A stretch of 64,000 nucleotides of DNA from Lachnospiraceae bacterium P6B14. Lineage in GTDB: Bacteria > Bacillota > Clostridia > Lachnospirales > Lachnospiraceae. The notes beneath the pieces were generated by a model. The model was given only the letters and a program-made list of their open reading frames with translations, did not search any database and was not told the DNA's origin. Within the stretch, counting starts at the first letter, position 1; each line of letters starts with the position of its first letter. The stretch lies in assembly GCA_000687695.1 (NCBI GenBank), contig JHWZ01000006.1, positions 62,001 through 126,000 of the forward strand, given 5' to 3'. Of the stretch, positions 51,048 through 61,243 are shown piece after piece. The position numbers and the translations under genes are program-made.

Positions 51048-52808
51048 TTAAACCTCGTAACATTTGGTGACCACCTGACACTTCCCGTCTTTAACTTTGA
51101 TCAAAAACGGCAGTCCGAAACAGGTCGGCTCACAGTAGTGCGGAGCATCTTTCATCTCGTGGTCGCGGATTTTTAATTCCTTTTTCACATACCGGCGGAA
51201 TTGCTTGGATGTAACCCTCGATAAAAGCTCGAGACCATCCGAACCGTATTTCCCGTTATAAATATTGTACTTTGTATCCGACGTAAGTGACACGCTCATC
51301 TCCGGACCGACACCTATCATGCCCACTATGATGCTGTCATCGGGCTCCTCCCCCTCTTTTTCAACATATATGTCTTCCTTCGGCACTGCATTACGAAATG
51401 TCAGCCTGTCCCCGGACAAACCCGTCACCATGACCGACGCGCGGTATTCATCCCTAAAGATATACTCATAGGTATCCTCTTTTTTATTAAACGCAGGATC
51501 CGGATCGGTTTCAACATCCTTTCCGCCGTATTCATAGAACAAAAGATCAGTCAGTCTGCCATTGCCGCATTCAAACGCGTCCTCAGTATTTATCACGGTA
51601 TAGAACTTCGCACCGGCTTTATTAAGGTACCACGCTATGTCAGTCTTAGGATATGTATCCGACATGTCATCATCCGTATCCGTGCTTGTCAGATCAGCTA
51701 CTTTCATGTATACAAAATGCCTGAACTCATCGATTCTACCTGCCAGGTTCTCCACGTATTCATGCTTGGTCAGTTTGTTTTCTTCCACGTCAAACTCATA
51801 CAAAATCCCTTTATTTCTGCAGCCCAGGTAGACCTTATCTCCGTTTGCAGTCGCATATGTTTCCGTATAGTCATCTCCCTGTGTTGCCTCACAGCCTATC
51901 GCCTTTCGGTCCAGGGTTCTGTACATCCTGTGTTCTTTTTTATCATAGACAAAAACACCCTTATAGCAGGTCACGATAAGTCGATCCTCGTCTACAAAAA
52001 TGATCTCCGGCATATCAGATCCCCATGGATCTTTATCAGTCACCTTAACTTCCGTGACCGGGACGACCTGTTCTGTCTCTGTCAGAAACGGATTTACGTT
52101 TTCATTTACAAACGCCGTTTCATCACTGAAAACTGCGTTATTCTCGCGGTATTCCCCTGCGATTCCATCATATGAAGTGTAGTAAACCGTACGTTCATTG
52201 GTCTTAAATATCGGAGAAAAACCGTCGTTATTGGCGGTGATCATCATCTCATTTCCTTTATGATCCAACAACACACGGAGCTTCCCCTCACTATCCACAG
52301 AATAGAATCGGTATTCATAGTAGTTGCTGCTTAGACGATTTCCAAGCGCGAAATCATAAAGTCCGTCTTTATTGTAATCAGTCACGCCGAGTTCAAAATC
52401 TTTGTAGAAATAATTTGTACGATTTCCCATTATCTCATAAAGGGCACTGTCTCTACGCTCATTACCCTGATATACATCAATGTAATACTCTCCCTCATAC
52501 ATTCCATCGAGGGGAGAAATGTTTTCAACAAACTTCTTTGCATCTCCTGAGTAGATGTAAACCGTAAAGTCTCCTACATCCTGCTTACAAAAATACTCCT
52601 CCGGCGGTGGCACCTGCTCGAGTTCTGCCACTCTCGTGTCCTCCTCCGCTGCCGCCTCCGACACCGCCTGTCCGCTCGCAGCCACTGATTCCGCACCCGG
52701 TGTCACGTTATTTTTATCTGACCCTTCTGATGCTCCACACCCGGCAAGTGAAGCAATCATCACCACTGCTATGCCTATCATGGCTACTTTCCTTTTATGT
52801 ATTCTCAT
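51048..52808 (-). CDS. Large lipoprotein of unknown function
   Basis: A 586-residue exported lipoprotein. ATG 52808 (AGGAGAAGG upstream) starts a signal peptide ending in the lipobox SLAGC near residue 24. A Ser/Ala/Glu-rich linker follows, then a mostly beta, acidic domain with repeated hydrophobic-aromatic strands (NKVYLGCRNKGILYEFDV, VDEDRLIVTCYKGVFVYD) that resemble propeller blades. I do not recognise the family. It lies in a cluster of four small exported proteins on the same strand. Confidence 0.8.
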   Translation of the reverse strand: MRIHKRKVAMIGIAVVMIASLAGCGASEGSDKNNVTPGAESVAASGQAVSEAAAEEDTRVAELEQVPPPEEYFCKQDVGDFTVYIYSGDAKKFVENISPLDGMYEGEYYIDVYQGNERRDSALYEIMGNRTNYFYKDFELGVTDYNKDGLYDFALGNRLSSNYYEYRFYSVDSEGKLRVLLDHKGNEMMITANNDGFSPIFKTNERTVYYTSYDGIAGEYRENNAVFSDETAFVNENVNPFLTETEQVVPVTEVKVTDKDPWGSDMPEIIFVDEDRLIVTCYKGVFVYDKKEHRMYRTLDRKAIGCEATQGDDYTETYATANGDKVYLGCRNKGILYEFDVEENKLTKHEYVENLAGRIDEFRHFVYMKVADLTSTDTDDDMSDTYPKTDIAWYLNKAGAKFYTVINTEDAFECGNGRLTDLLFYEYGGKDVETDPDPAFNKKEDTYEYIFRDEYRASVMVTGLSGDRLTFRNAVPKEDIYVEKEGEEPDDSIIVGMIGVGPEMSVSLTSDTKYNIYNGKYGSDGLELLSRVTSKQFRRYVKKELKIRDHEMKDAPHYCEPTCFGLPFLIKVKDGKCQVVTKCYEV

Positions 52809-52866
52809 AGTCCTTCTCCTAAAAACTGTTGTTAAAAGTATCAAAAAAACCGATTCAGCGTATTTT

Positions 52867-53634
52867 TCATAAACTGACAGTCTTCAGTATATTCCTAAGC
52901 ATAGTCTCCAGTTCGGATATGCTTTTCGCCGAATACGCCTTACCATCGATCCAGACATACTTATCTATCAGTATCTCAGTTTGCTTATCATTACCATTTT
53001 CATCTGCGCCATACAAAGACAACCGTATTTCCGCTTTCTCCGGCTTTTCCTTTCCATCTGTCAAGCGCAGCTCCTGTCTCTCAAGCGCGCCCAGGATCCT
53101 CTCCTGATCATAACTCCCATCCGGATCGTCATACCCGACAGATACCGTTTTATCTCCCACCGTCAGGTCGATCCTGTCATAGTTTGTTTCCAGGCGGGGC
53201 TTTTTATCATATCGATTAAAGAGCTCTCTCGCTAATGCCTGATATCGCCCATCATCCGCATATCTAGCCCCATCATAATCAAACGAATCATAATACATCT
53301 CAAATCGGCTACACGATTCCGAATCATCTTCTTTCGCACTCTCATGGTAGAAACACAATTCATACGCGCAACAACCGTCACCCCTGTCCCAATTAAAAAA
53401 ATATCTGGTGAACGTTATATCATCAAGTCGTTTTATTGTATCGACTATGACTGTATCATCTGTGATTTCCACCGCCTCTTCAGGATTTCCATACAGCTGA
53501 ATCTCGATCCGGCTCACATCCCCAGTGTCCATGAGTTCCGACAGATGTAGCGGAGTATGCGTAAAAATAACAAGCCACGCAACAGGAATTGCGATCACAA
53601 CGCATATGACAGCTATCTTGAGGTTCATCTTCAT
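52867..53634 (-). CDS. Membrane-anchored protein of unknown function
   Basis: A 255-residue protein with one N-terminal membrane segment (IAVICVVIAIPVAWLVIFT, residues 7-25) and no lipobox, so it is probably anchored with the rest outside. The external part is acidic, with many Asp and Tyr residues, and Cys pairs at GDGCCAYELC. ATG 53634 has GAGGAGGGATGA upstream. It lies 58 nt before the large lipoprotein gene and is probably co-transcribed with it. Confidence 0.75.
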   Translation of the reverse strand: MKMNLKIAVICVVIAIPVAWLVIFTHTPLHLSELMDTGDVSRIEIQLYGNPEEAVEITDDTVIVDTIKRLDDITFTRYFFNWDRGDGCCAYELCFYHESAKEDDSESCSRFEMYYDSFDYDGARYADDGRYQALARELFNRYDKKPRLETNYDRIDLTVGDKTVSVGYDDPDGSYDQERILGALERQELRLTDGKEKPEKAEIRLSLYGADENGNDKQTEILIDKYVWIDGKAYSAKSISELETMLRNILKTVSL

Positions 53635-53714
53635 GGCTCATCCCTCCTCGATGAAATCTTCCTCTCATATAGTATAACAAACGAGATGACCGAATCTCTA
53701 CAACATCATTCAAA

Positions 53715-53855
53715 TTGGTTTTCACCAAATCAAACCTACATCTACGCCACGCGCTATGACAGCTTTTCAAAAACAACATACGTGTCGTCATTGTATGTCC
53801 CATCTTCATTTACCAGTGTCGAACCGTAGTAGTCATGCCTGTCTTCATCATTCAT
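53715..53855. repeat. 141-bp direct duplication, copy 2
   Basis: Partner of 50710-50850, offset 3005 bp; includes the last 33 codons of the 53754 lipoprotein and about 39 bp after its stop. Confidence 0.9.
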
Positions 53856-54575
53856 ATCTTTGATGGCGATCTTATCCTTTGATATCTTGTCCTCTCCACC
53901 ATGGTAAACCGAGTAAACCGTATGCGTAAGCTTCTTTTTGTTTAGGTAAAAACCATCAATCTCCTCCATCTCACCTTTTCCGTCCTTCACGGTGAGCTTT
54001 CTGGAAGAGTGATGGAACCCTCCGATCACATACCCATCGGATACAAGAAGCGGATACCCCGAGCCTGTACTGTTGATATAACCGATATACTCAACTTTCT
54101 CTTTATCATAATTATATGCATACATATACGCATGGGCAGAATTCATGTGCTTTTCCTGTTCCCCTGTGTCTCCACCTATTATCGAGTCAGTGACCAGAAG
54201 CACGGGCATCCCCGCATCCACTATAGCGATATAGTCTCCTGCAGGATTCTTCTTATCATGCGGGGTTAACTCCGCTGCGAATTCACGATACACCTTTTCC
54301 AGAAACTCTCTGTCATCTTTCTCATCTTTGGCATCTGATACCTTTGTGTCAACATCGCTTGCTGCTCCTGCTCCGGATACGACTTCCGCACTTGGCGCAG
54401 GCGTTTCAAACATGGCCTCCGGTCCGTAAACACACTCAGGCTCGTTATCTTCGACACTGATATCCGGACCATAAACGGCCGGGATGTCATTATCCTCAGC
54501 TCTACATCCGGCAAGCGTAAAGATTGTCGTCGCCGCTACACCTATCATAGCTGCTTTTCTTGGATCTATCTTCAT
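53754..54575 (-). CDS. Lipoprotein of unknown function
   Basis: A 273-residue exported lipoprotein with lipobox TLAGC near residue 24. An acidic linker carries a repeated VYGPD/VYGPE element. The folded part (about 95-273) has YIAIVDAGMPVLLVTDSIIGG and GYPLLVSDGYVIGGFHHSS. I do not recognise it. ATG 54575 has GGAGGTAAAT upstream. Its leader resembles that of the 586-residue lipoprotein (KRKVAMIG / RKAAMIG), suggesting related membrane targeting. The 3' end is duplicated at 50749-50850. Confidence 0.8.
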   Translation of the reverse strand: MKIDPRKAAMIGVAATTIFTLAGCRAEDNDIPAVYGPDISVEDNEPECVYGPEAMFETPAPSAEVVSGAGAASDVDTKVSDAKDEKDDREFLEKVYREFAAELTPHDKKNPAGDYIAIVDAGMPVLLVTDSIIGGDTGEQEKHMNSAHAYMYAYNYDKEKVEYIGYINSTGSGYPLLVSDGYVIGGFHHSSRKLTVKDGKGEMEEIDGFYLNKKKLTHTVYSVYHGGEDKISKDKIAIKDMNDEDRHDYYGSTLVNEDGTYNDDTYVVFEKLS

Positions 54576-54670
54576 GATTGATTTACCTCCATTTCACTGA
54601 TATCACAAGCATCATCGCCAGAACGATTGCTATCATCCTTCTCATCATTTTTAATGTCATCACCTACAAT

Positions 54671-55201
54671 TTACACCTTTCTTGCTTTATATGTGCCTTT
54701 ATCACTCAAGTATATTTCAATTTTTCCATATACAGCTGCTTTATGACGTGTAGCAATTATTGTAGTGCTATCCTTAATTGACTGACCTTCCATCGGTGAC
54801 CAATATATATCCTCATCTTTTTTATAAGCATGCGTTTTTCCCAAGTCTTTAGTCTTTCCTGTTTTCTGGTTCCACTTTATCAACTCCCCCTGCGAACACG
54901 TAAGTTTTACTTCATCTTCGTAATTCTCAGGCTCATCCCAAAAGACGATGATCGGGAACCCGGGCATGGAGCTCATTGCAGGATCGTATTCAAGAGATTC
55001 AAGCCCCTCAGTAGCAGTCTCTTCGACAGCACTCTCACTCGCCGCCTGATCGCTTGTAGCATCAACCACTTCCGGTTCGGTATCATTATTTTTTTCACTC
55101 GCTCCGCATCCGTTCAGCATCAAAAGTGAACTCACTATCATCAGGATGAACGCTACGCCAAATGTGATAAATACCTTCTTTTCATACGCTGTCAGCTTCA
55201 T
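54671..55201 (-). CDS. Small lipoprotein of unknown function
   Basis: A 176-residue exported protein with a hydrophobic segment (residues 10-30) ending in LMLNGC, a lipobox-like Cys. The linker is Glu/Ala/Ser-rich and the folded part is about 110 residues (GFPIIVFWDEPENYEDEVKL). ATG 55201 has GGAGGAAAG upstream. It lies 31 nt after the large surface-protein gene and belongs to the same cluster. Confidence 0.75.
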   Translation of the reverse strand: MKLTAYEKKVFITFGVAFILMIVSSLLMLNGCGASEKNNDTEPEVVDATSDQAASESAVEETATEGLESLEYDPAMSSMPGFPIIVFWDEPENYEDEVKLTCSQGELIKWNQKTGKTKDLGKTHAYKKDEDIYWSPMEGQSIKDSTTIIATRHKAAVYGKIEIYLSDKGTYKARKV

Positions 55202-55232
55202 CTTCGCTTTCCTCCATTCTGTGGGATCATCC

Positions 55233-58028
55233 TCACCTCAGCTCGCACGCCCCCAGCTTCCATGCCATCACGCCACCGCCAATGTCGGTGCCTTTCAGTG
55301 TAATCTCTATATGATCACTCACTCCGTCATTGCACTGAACCGAAACCTTTTTCTCAGTGGCGGAAACATCCTCTGTTTTACTTACAATTCCGTCATCATC
55401 ATACTTAACGAAACAATCAAAGTTGTTCTCGTGGATGAACTCCGCGATCACTTGGTCGGGATCCAGCCAATCCGTGTGGTGACCGTTCTTTAACTCAGCT
55501 ATCTCTTCCGCCGTGAAACTCGGGTCAGGCTTCAGATTTTTAATAGTATTGATTAGTCTTCTGGGGCTGAGCTTCTTTACCGAAAGATTATTCTCCCCGC
55601 CGATCAACAGATATTCATTTATCATACCATCCTTATAGGTATCTTTGATGTCCTTTAGCCACTCCCTGGAGATACTTACAGTCAGTCCTTCACCCTGACC
55701 TGCCACGTCCAAGTCGATCACGGCCATTATCTCAAACATCTTACCATTATCATCAAATATCGGGAAATAATATATGTCATCCGGCTTATTTACCGTACGA
55801 TCTTCCTCATCGATTATCACAAATGGCGACCCCAGTTTTGTTTTATTTGTATACTTGATACGAGTCTCTTCTTCGTCGCCATCATCTAAAAGATCTTCCG
55901 TACCACGTAACCCCTCAAGAGTATCCTTGGCATACGCCTCTACCGCCTGCGGTACTATCGGATCACCCTCAAAGCCTATATTCTTTCCTTCCTTCCAGAC
56001 AAAAAACTTGCATTTATATGTCTTAGATTTGTACTTCGCTTTTATGGTCACTTCGCCATCCGTAAGAGTCTTTACAGTCGCTTTTCCATTTTTCTTGTTA
56101 TAGCTTACCTTTGCTACAGAGGTATCGGAAGACGACCAGCTCACCTTTCCGTAATCCTTCTTTTTCAGATTCTTCAAATAAAGTGTACTCTTTTTCCCGC
56201 ATTGCATAGAGAGAGCTACATTGTTTATTTCTATCTTCTTTTTAGCCTCGGATTCCTCCTCTTCCCACTCCCATTTAGTCGTAAACGTCCCGTGGAAACC
56301 GGCCTTCCTGAGCATCTTTATAAATCTCTTTTTATGCTTTGGCGGAACGATCGCCTTAGCTGTTTTAGGCACTCCCTTAAACGCATTTTTTCCTATGCTC
56401 TTTAAGTTCGTAGCATATTTAAGATCTATGCTCTTTAGTGCGGTGCAACCGCAAAAAGCATTTTTACCGATCTTTTTCAGTTTCACATTGTATTCACCCT
56501 CAAGGTCGTTACCTATTCTTACCTCTTTCAGTTTCTTGTCATTTTTAAATACACCATCCTTGATCTCTGTCACGAGATACTTTCTACCATAGATATTTAC
56601 AGGGGAACCAAGAGTAACATATTTCTTACCCTTTTTCGCCTTCAGAAGCTTCACTCCACCCATCGAACTCGTCGAGTCAACATATTTTGTAACCTGATAA
56701 GTGTACCCGTCGATCGTTTTTTTCACACCTTTTTTTACCGCTACCATGTAAAAAAATACCGACTCACGGCTTGACGCGCCCGATCCCATATTGTCTCCGG
56801 TGATGTACATCTTCATAGAGGTCGGGCCGTCCCATGTAGGTGTGATCTTTACTTCATATCCGTTAACACCATCGCCCGTAATATCCTTTACCTTCTCACA
56901 TTTAAAGCAGTCATCCCAGTCGCCATGGTACGCTGACTCGAAATGTATATCCTCCCACGCCACGGCGTGATCGGTAAGTATATAATAATTCTTTGGCTTT
57001 TCATTTTTTAGATACGCCTCTGAGATGAAGCTTTTTTCACTCCTTTCCGGCGCGGAGTAGAGACCTATTGCGGGCAGCCCAACAGTGAAGTCAAGGTCAT
57101 AACTCTTCGCTCCGTCCGAGTAGCGAATGATATAATCCCCGCATGCATCCTCACCGGAGTAAACTACTTTCATCACACCGATAAGCTTTCCTACTTCCGT
57201 GTGATAATGCTGCTCCAGTTTTACCTTGTCCGATACAGTCTTTCCGTCCTTCTCATACACAGTGAGTTTTGAAGCATCTTCTATGGTGATGAGCTCATCT
57301 CCGTTCCACACGGCAAAAGACATAAGAGCGTTCGGCGCCGGCGCACAAAAACCGTTTTGTTTCCCGTAGTCGGATCTTCCGAGATCGAAATACAGGCGCC
57401 CTGCTACAGTGTCTTCCTTCACCTTTTCAAAAATATACTGACTGTAACACGTATCGTATTTATCGCATGCGTTCAGTCCTTCATCAACAAAATCGATACT
57501 AAGCGGCGATCCAAAATAGCTATCCCATTCACTTTCGCCATTCGGGTATTTTTCCTTGATTTCAAATATCGGCTCCAGTTTTAAATAATCATATCCGCAG
57601 GCTCCCGTAATCTCCACTTCAAACAGGTATTGTTCTTCTTCCTTTGCATTGAGATTTTTCACTTTTATTGTGCTGCCTACGACCTTATCAGTGACATCGT
57701 TCTCATGCCTGTCTTTTACCGTGAGCACCTTTCCGTCTGACAGAGGACGATATTTACTATAATCGCTGTTCTTCATCAAAAGATATATCTTTTTGGTGGA
57801 ACCCGACAGCATATCCATCCTGTAGTATCTGTACGCACTTGTATTCTCAGACTCCTTAACCGGCTTTACAATCTGTTTTGTACACGCCTCGTCAAGGTAG
57901 AAAAATACTCCCGAGCCCCCATATGGGACGTCGTCCTCGTCCGCCTTTGCCACCTGCACCGGCATGATACCAAGCAGCATCACCAGCACCAGTAAAAATG
58001 CTCCGACTCTCTTTGATCTCATCTTCAT
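55233..58028 (-). CDS. Large secreted protein with BspA-type LRR and Ig-like domains
   Basis: A 931-residue exported protein. ATG 58028 (GGAGG 8 nt upstream) begins a signal peptide that ends near VAKADE. The first 450 residues are acidic beta-rich sequence. Residues about 495-590 contain BspA-like (LRR_5) repeats: IKDGVFKNDKKLKEVRIG, IGKNAFCGCTALKSIDL and IGKNAFKGVP. A Big_2-like region follows near 615-700 (GKKSTLYLKN, SWSSSDTSVAKV, GEVTIKAKY). The C-terminal 220 residues are unassigned. It is probably a surface or adhesion protein. The frame extends upstream without a ribosome site. Confidence 0.88.
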   Translation of the reverse strand: MKMRSKRVGAFLLVLVMLLGIMPVQVAKADEDDVPYGGSGVFFYLDEACTKQIVKPVKESENTSAYRYYRMDMLSGSTKKIYLLMKNSDYSKYRPLSDGKVLTVKDRHENDVTDKVVGSTIKVKNLNAKEEEQYLFEVEITGACGYDYLKLEPIFEIKEKYPNGESEWDSYFGSPLSIDFVDEGLNACDKYDTCYSQYIFEKVKEDTVAGRLYFDLGRSDYGKQNGFCAPAPNALMSFAVWNGDELITIEDASKLTVYEKDGKTVSDKVKLEQHYHTEVGKLIGVMKVVYSGEDACGDYIIRYSDGAKSYDLDFTVGLPAIGLYSAPERSEKSFISEAYLKNEKPKNYYILTDHAVAWEDIHFESAYHGDWDDCFKCEKVKDITGDGVNGYEVKITPTWDGPTSMKMYITGDNMGSGASSRESVFFYMVAVKKGVKKTIDGYTYQVTKYVDSTSSMGGVKLLKAKKGKKYVTLGSPVNIYGRKYLVTEIKDGVFKNDKKLKEVRIGNDLEGEYNVKLKKIGKNAFCGCTALKSIDLKYATNLKSIGKNAFKGVPKTAKAIVPPKHKKRFIKMLRKAGFHGTFTTKWEWEEEESEAKKKIEINNVALSMQCGKKSTLYLKNLKKKDYGKVSWSSSDTSVAKVSYNKKNGKATVKTLTDGEVTIKAKYKSKTYKCKFFVWKEGKNIGFEGDPIVPQAVEAYAKDTLEGLRGTEDLLDDGDEEETRIKYTNKTKLGSPFVIIDEEDRTVNKPDDIYYFPIFDDNGKMFEIMAVIDLDVAGQGEGLTVSISREWLKDIKDTYKDGMINEYLLIGGENNLSVKKLSPRRLINTIKNLKPDPSFTAEEIAELKNGHHTDWLDPDQVIAEFIHENNFDCFVKYDDDGIVSKTEDVSATEKKVSVQCNDGVSDHIEITLKGTDIGGGVMAWKLGACELR

Positions 58029-58170
58029 CTCGATATCCTCCTGTTTCAAATCAATTTCGTAACCCCAATATCCCCCGCTCTTCCATCTCTTTAATCCACT
58101 CATCCGTCCGTTGATCCTACTCAAGCTCATATCCTACTAATTATAACAACCGAACTCACTAAATCCCTAC

Positions 58171-58205
58171 AAAAAAATCGCGGGTGTGCCCTACACACCC
58201 ACGAC
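58171..58205 (-). terminator. Second terminator after gpmA
   Basis: Minus-strand GTGGGTGTG-TAGGG-CACACCCGC followed by a run of seven T. Confidence 0.8.
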
Positions 58206-58269
58206 CCTATTATATCACAACATTGATAATATGCAAACGCTTACCGCACGAAAAGACAAAAAACCGTCA

Positions 58270-58321
58270 CGAAAAGCAAAAACCCTTGAGTTTTCGTGCT
58301 TTTCACGATCCCTCAAGGGTT
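58270..58321 (-). terminator. First terminator after gpmA
   Basis: Minus-strand AACCCTTGAG pairs with CTCAAGGGTT and encloses a second stem TCGTG/CACGA; TTTTTGCTTTTC follows. Confidence 0.85.
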
Positions 58322-58344
58322 GTAAACGTTTCTATTGAAATGTA

Positions 58345-59088
58345 TTATTTCTTTCCCTGGTTTGCTACTGCATCCATCTTTGCCTTCAGTGCTTCCTGGT
58401 CGCCAAGGTAGTAGCTCTTGATAACATTGAAGTTGTCATCGAACTCGTATACAAGCGGTACTCCTGTCGGGATATTTACCTCGAGGATCTGCTCCGGTGT
58501 CATGTTATCGAAATACTTAACAAGTGCACGAAGTGAGTTTCCGTGAGCGGCGATGATAACACGCTTGCCTGCCTCCATGTCTTTTTTGATAACTTCCTCG
58601 AAGAAAGGAACTGCTCTCTCGATAGTAGTCTCAAGTGACTCATTGAGCGGAAGAACTGACGGATCTACGTCACGGAACATATCCTGATTCTTCGGTGCTC
58701 TCTCATCATCAGGCTCAAGTGCCGGCGGCTTTACATCGAAGGAACGACGCCAGATCTTTACCTGATCCTCACCGTACTTCTCAGCTGTCTCTGACTTGTT
58801 CATGCCCTGAAGCGCACCGTAGTGACGCTCGTTGAGCTTCCATGTCTTGTGAACAGGGAGCCACGCTCTGTCCATCTCATCAAGAATATGATTCAGTGTG
58901 TGGATAGCTCTCTTGAGATATGAGGTGTAGCATACGTCGAAGTCGTAACCCTCGTTCTTAAGGGTTATACCTGCCTGCTTAGCCTCCTCGTGTCCCTTCT
59001 CGGAAAGGTCTACATCCTTCCAACCGGTGAAGAGGTTGAGCTTGTTCCACTCACTCTCGCCATGTCTTACCAAAACTAATTTCATCAT
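58345..59088 (-). CDS. gpmA: 2,3-bisphosphoglycerate-dependent phosphoglycerate mutase
   Basis: A 247-residue glycolytic enzyme. The phospho-His is in [18 protein letters not shown] near residue 10; [16 protein letters not shown] and [13 protein letters not shown] carry the other catalytic residues. Two adjacent ATG codons (59088 and 59085) share the GGAGG site. It is apparently monocistronic, with double terminators. Confidence 0.97.
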   Translation of the reverse strand: MMKLVLVRHGESEWNKLNLFTGWKDVDLSEKGHEEAKQAGITLKNEGYDFDVCYTSYLKRAIHTLNHILDEMDRAWLPVHKTWKLNERHYGALQGMNKSETAEKYGEDQVKIWRRSFDVKPPALEPDDERAPKNQDMFRDVDPSVLPLNESLETTIERAVPFFEEVIKKDMEAGKRVIIAAHGNSLRALVKYFDNMTPEQILEVNIPTGVPLVYEFDDNFNVIKSYYLGDQEALKAKMDAVANQGKK

Positions 59089-59212
59089 GGGTAACTTCCT
59101 CCATTTTTATTTTATTGTTACAGAAGCGCGTAATCCGCTTTTCTGCAGTACTCTTTCGCCATCAAACGACAGCATAAATAATGTAACATAATTTTACTTT
59201 TTCGTCAATGTT

Positions 59213-61063
59213 TTATTCCACAGTAACGCTCTTTGCGAGATTTCTCGGTTTATCGACATCAAGTCCCCTTGCCACAGCCAGGTAATAACCGAGTAACTGC
59301 AATGCAACTATCGCAACACTTGTCGTGAAATGCTCATCCGTCTTCGGCACGTAAACCGTGAAGTTCGCCGTATCCTCGAGGTCATAGGAGCCGTAAGTCG
59401 TGAGTCCCATCAGATATGCTCCTCGACTCTGTACCTCTACCATATTTGATATCAGCTTTTCATATAATGTGGACTGAGTCGCCACGCCTATCACGAGTAC
59501 CCCGTCCTCGATAAGGCTTATCGTTCCGTGCTTAAGCTCTCCTGCCGCATAAGCCTCAGAATGCACATAGGATATCTCCTTCATCTTCAGCGATCCCTCA
59601 AGGCAGATCGCATAGTCTATCCCTCTTCCGATGAAGAACACATCTTTGGCATTTGCAAACTTGGCTGCAAACCACTGCAATCGTTCCTTATCCTCAATTA
59701 CCTTTTCTATTTTTGTCGGGATGGTGAGCATGTCTGCGATGAGTTCATTTACTCTGCTGTCATCTATCATGTCTCTCACACGACCGAACTGTATCGCCAA
59801 AAGGTAATTCACTATAAGCTGTGTTGAATACGCCTTTGTCGTAGCGACAGCGATCTCAGGACCCGCAAGCGTGTAGCAGACATAATCCGCCTCTCTGGCA
59901 ATGGATGATCCCACTACATTAACAATAGCAAGCGTCGGTATTCCCTTATCCTTTGCCTCTCGGAGAGCCGCAAGGGAATCCGCAGTCTCACCGGACTGGC
60001 TGATGATGATCACCAGGGCATCTTTATCCAGGATCGGATTGCGATATCTGAACTCGGACGCCAGCTCAACCCTCACGGGAATCCTCGCCAGGTCCTCAAA
60101 TACATACTGCGCCGTTACGCCGACATGATACGCCGACCCGCATGCTACGATATGTATTGCGGAACAATTTTTAATAAGATCATCGGTAATACCGCATTCA
60201 GTAAGATTAACCTTGTAATCCCCCTCTTCTCCCGTGATAAAAGAACGTATCGTATCCTCGACGACCTTCGGCTGCTCGTGGATCTCCTTCATCATGAAAT
60301 GCTCGTAGCCGCCCTTCTCGGCAGCCTCGGTATCCCACTCGATCTCCTCGACTTTTTTCTCAACTTCGTCACCGTTAAGGTCGAAGAATGTCACGCCGTC
60401 CTTTGTCACGCGACCCATCTCAAGGTTTCCGATATACTGAACCTTTCTCGTATACTTGAGGATGGCAGGGACATCGGATGCGATGAAGTTCTCTCCCTCA
60501 CCGAGTCCGAGGATCATCGGGCTGTCCTTCCTGGCCACGTAGATCTCGCCCGGATAATCGGCAAACATCACAACAAGCGCATACGAACCTCTGACGCGGA
60601 CCATTGTCTTTGCAAGCGCATCTATCGGTCCCATGTTGTACTTCTTGTAATAATAATCAATAAGCTTGATCACAACCTCCGTATCAGTCTCGGAGTAAAA
60701 CTTGTAATCATGACGCAAAAGCTTTTCCTGAAGCTCCTTGTAGTTCTCAATGATCCCGTTATGTACACCAACCACATTGTCATCATCAGTATGATGCGGA
60801 TGTGCGTTGATCTTTGACGGCTCGCCGTGCGTTGCCCATCTGGTATGTCCGATACCGCACTGTCCCTTTACCGAATCTCCTCCATTTGTCTTTTCGGAAA
60901 GGACAGCAAGCTTGCCCTGTGATTTTACGATCGTAGGCTTGTCCTCGCCGTCACGTACCGCGATACCCGCAGAGTCATAACCTCTGTATTCGAGCTTTGC
61001 AAGTCCCTCCAAAAGGATAGGCGCCGCCTTTTTCCCTCCTATATATCCGACTATTCCACACAT
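59213..61063 (-). CDS. glmS: Glutamine-fructose-6-phosphate aminotransferase GlmS
   Basis: A 616-residue enzyme making glucosamine-6-phosphate for cell wall synthesis. The N-terminal amidotransferase starts with the catalytic Cys directly after Met (MCGIVGYIG) and has RGYDSAGIA, HTRWATHGEP and HNGIIENYKEL. Two SIS domains follow (SQSGETADSLAALREA, LGRG-type FIGRGIDYAICLEGSLK) and end in PRNLAKSVTVE. ATG 61063 is behind AGGAGG. The promoter predicts a leader of about 35 nt, too short for a glmS ribozyme. Confidence 0.98.
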   Translation of the reverse strand: MCGIVGYIGGKKAAPILLEGLAKLEYRGYDSAGIAVRDGEDKPTIVKSQGKLAVLSEKTNGGDSVKGQCGIGHTRWATHGEPSKINAHPHHTDDDNVVGVHNGIIENYKELQEKLLRHDYKFYSETDTEVVIKLIDYYYKKYNMGPIDALAKTMVRVRGSYALVVMFADYPGEIYVARKDSPMILGLGEGENFIASDVPAILKYTRKVQYIGNLEMGRVTKDGVTFFDLNGDEVEKKVEEIEWDTEAAEKGGYEHFMMKEIHEQPKVVEDTIRSFITGEEGDYKVNLTECGITDDLIKNCSAIHIVACGSAYHVGVTAQYVFEDLARIPVRVELASEFRYRNPILDKDALVIIISQSGETADSLAALREAKDKGIPTLAIVNVVGSSIAREADYVCYTLAGPEIAVATTKAYSTQLIVNYLLAIQFGRVRDMIDDSRVNELIADMLTIPTKIEKVIEDKERLQWFAAKFANAKDVFFIGRGIDYAICLEGSLKMKEISYVHSEAYAAGELKHGTISLIEDGVLVIGVATQSTLYEKLISNMVEVQSRGAYLMGLTTYGSYDLEDTANFTVYVPKTDEHFTTSVAIVALQLLGYYLAVARGLDVDKPRNLAKSVTVE

Positions 61064-61105
61064 AATAGGATTCCTCCTGCTCATTTTTTCAAAAAACCAA
61101 TTTTC

Positions 61106-61134
61106 ATTATACACTCTTTTTAGTGTTTTTTCAA
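61106..61134 (-). promoter_or_regulatory. Promoter of glmS
   Basis: Minus-strand TTGAAA, a 17-nt spacer and a perfect TATAAT. Confidence 0.8.
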
Positions 61135-61160
61135 TAAAAATCACTTATTTTTGCTCAAAC

Positions 61161-61190
61161 TTGCTTTTTTTACCGCTTCTATGGTATACT
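61161..61190 (+). promoter_or_regulatory. Promoter of the potassium channel gene
   Basis: TTGCTT, an 18-nt spacer and TATACT, divergent from glmS. Confidence 0.55.
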
Positions 61191-61243
61191 GTAGCTGTAT
61201 TTGATAACTGATCAACCTGCCTGAGTAGGGAGGATACGAAGAT

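Noticed and set aside
61064-61140. glmS ribozyme upstream of glmS
   Set aside because: A strong promoter lies only about 45 nt before the start codon and no ribozyme core was seen; the leader is too short.
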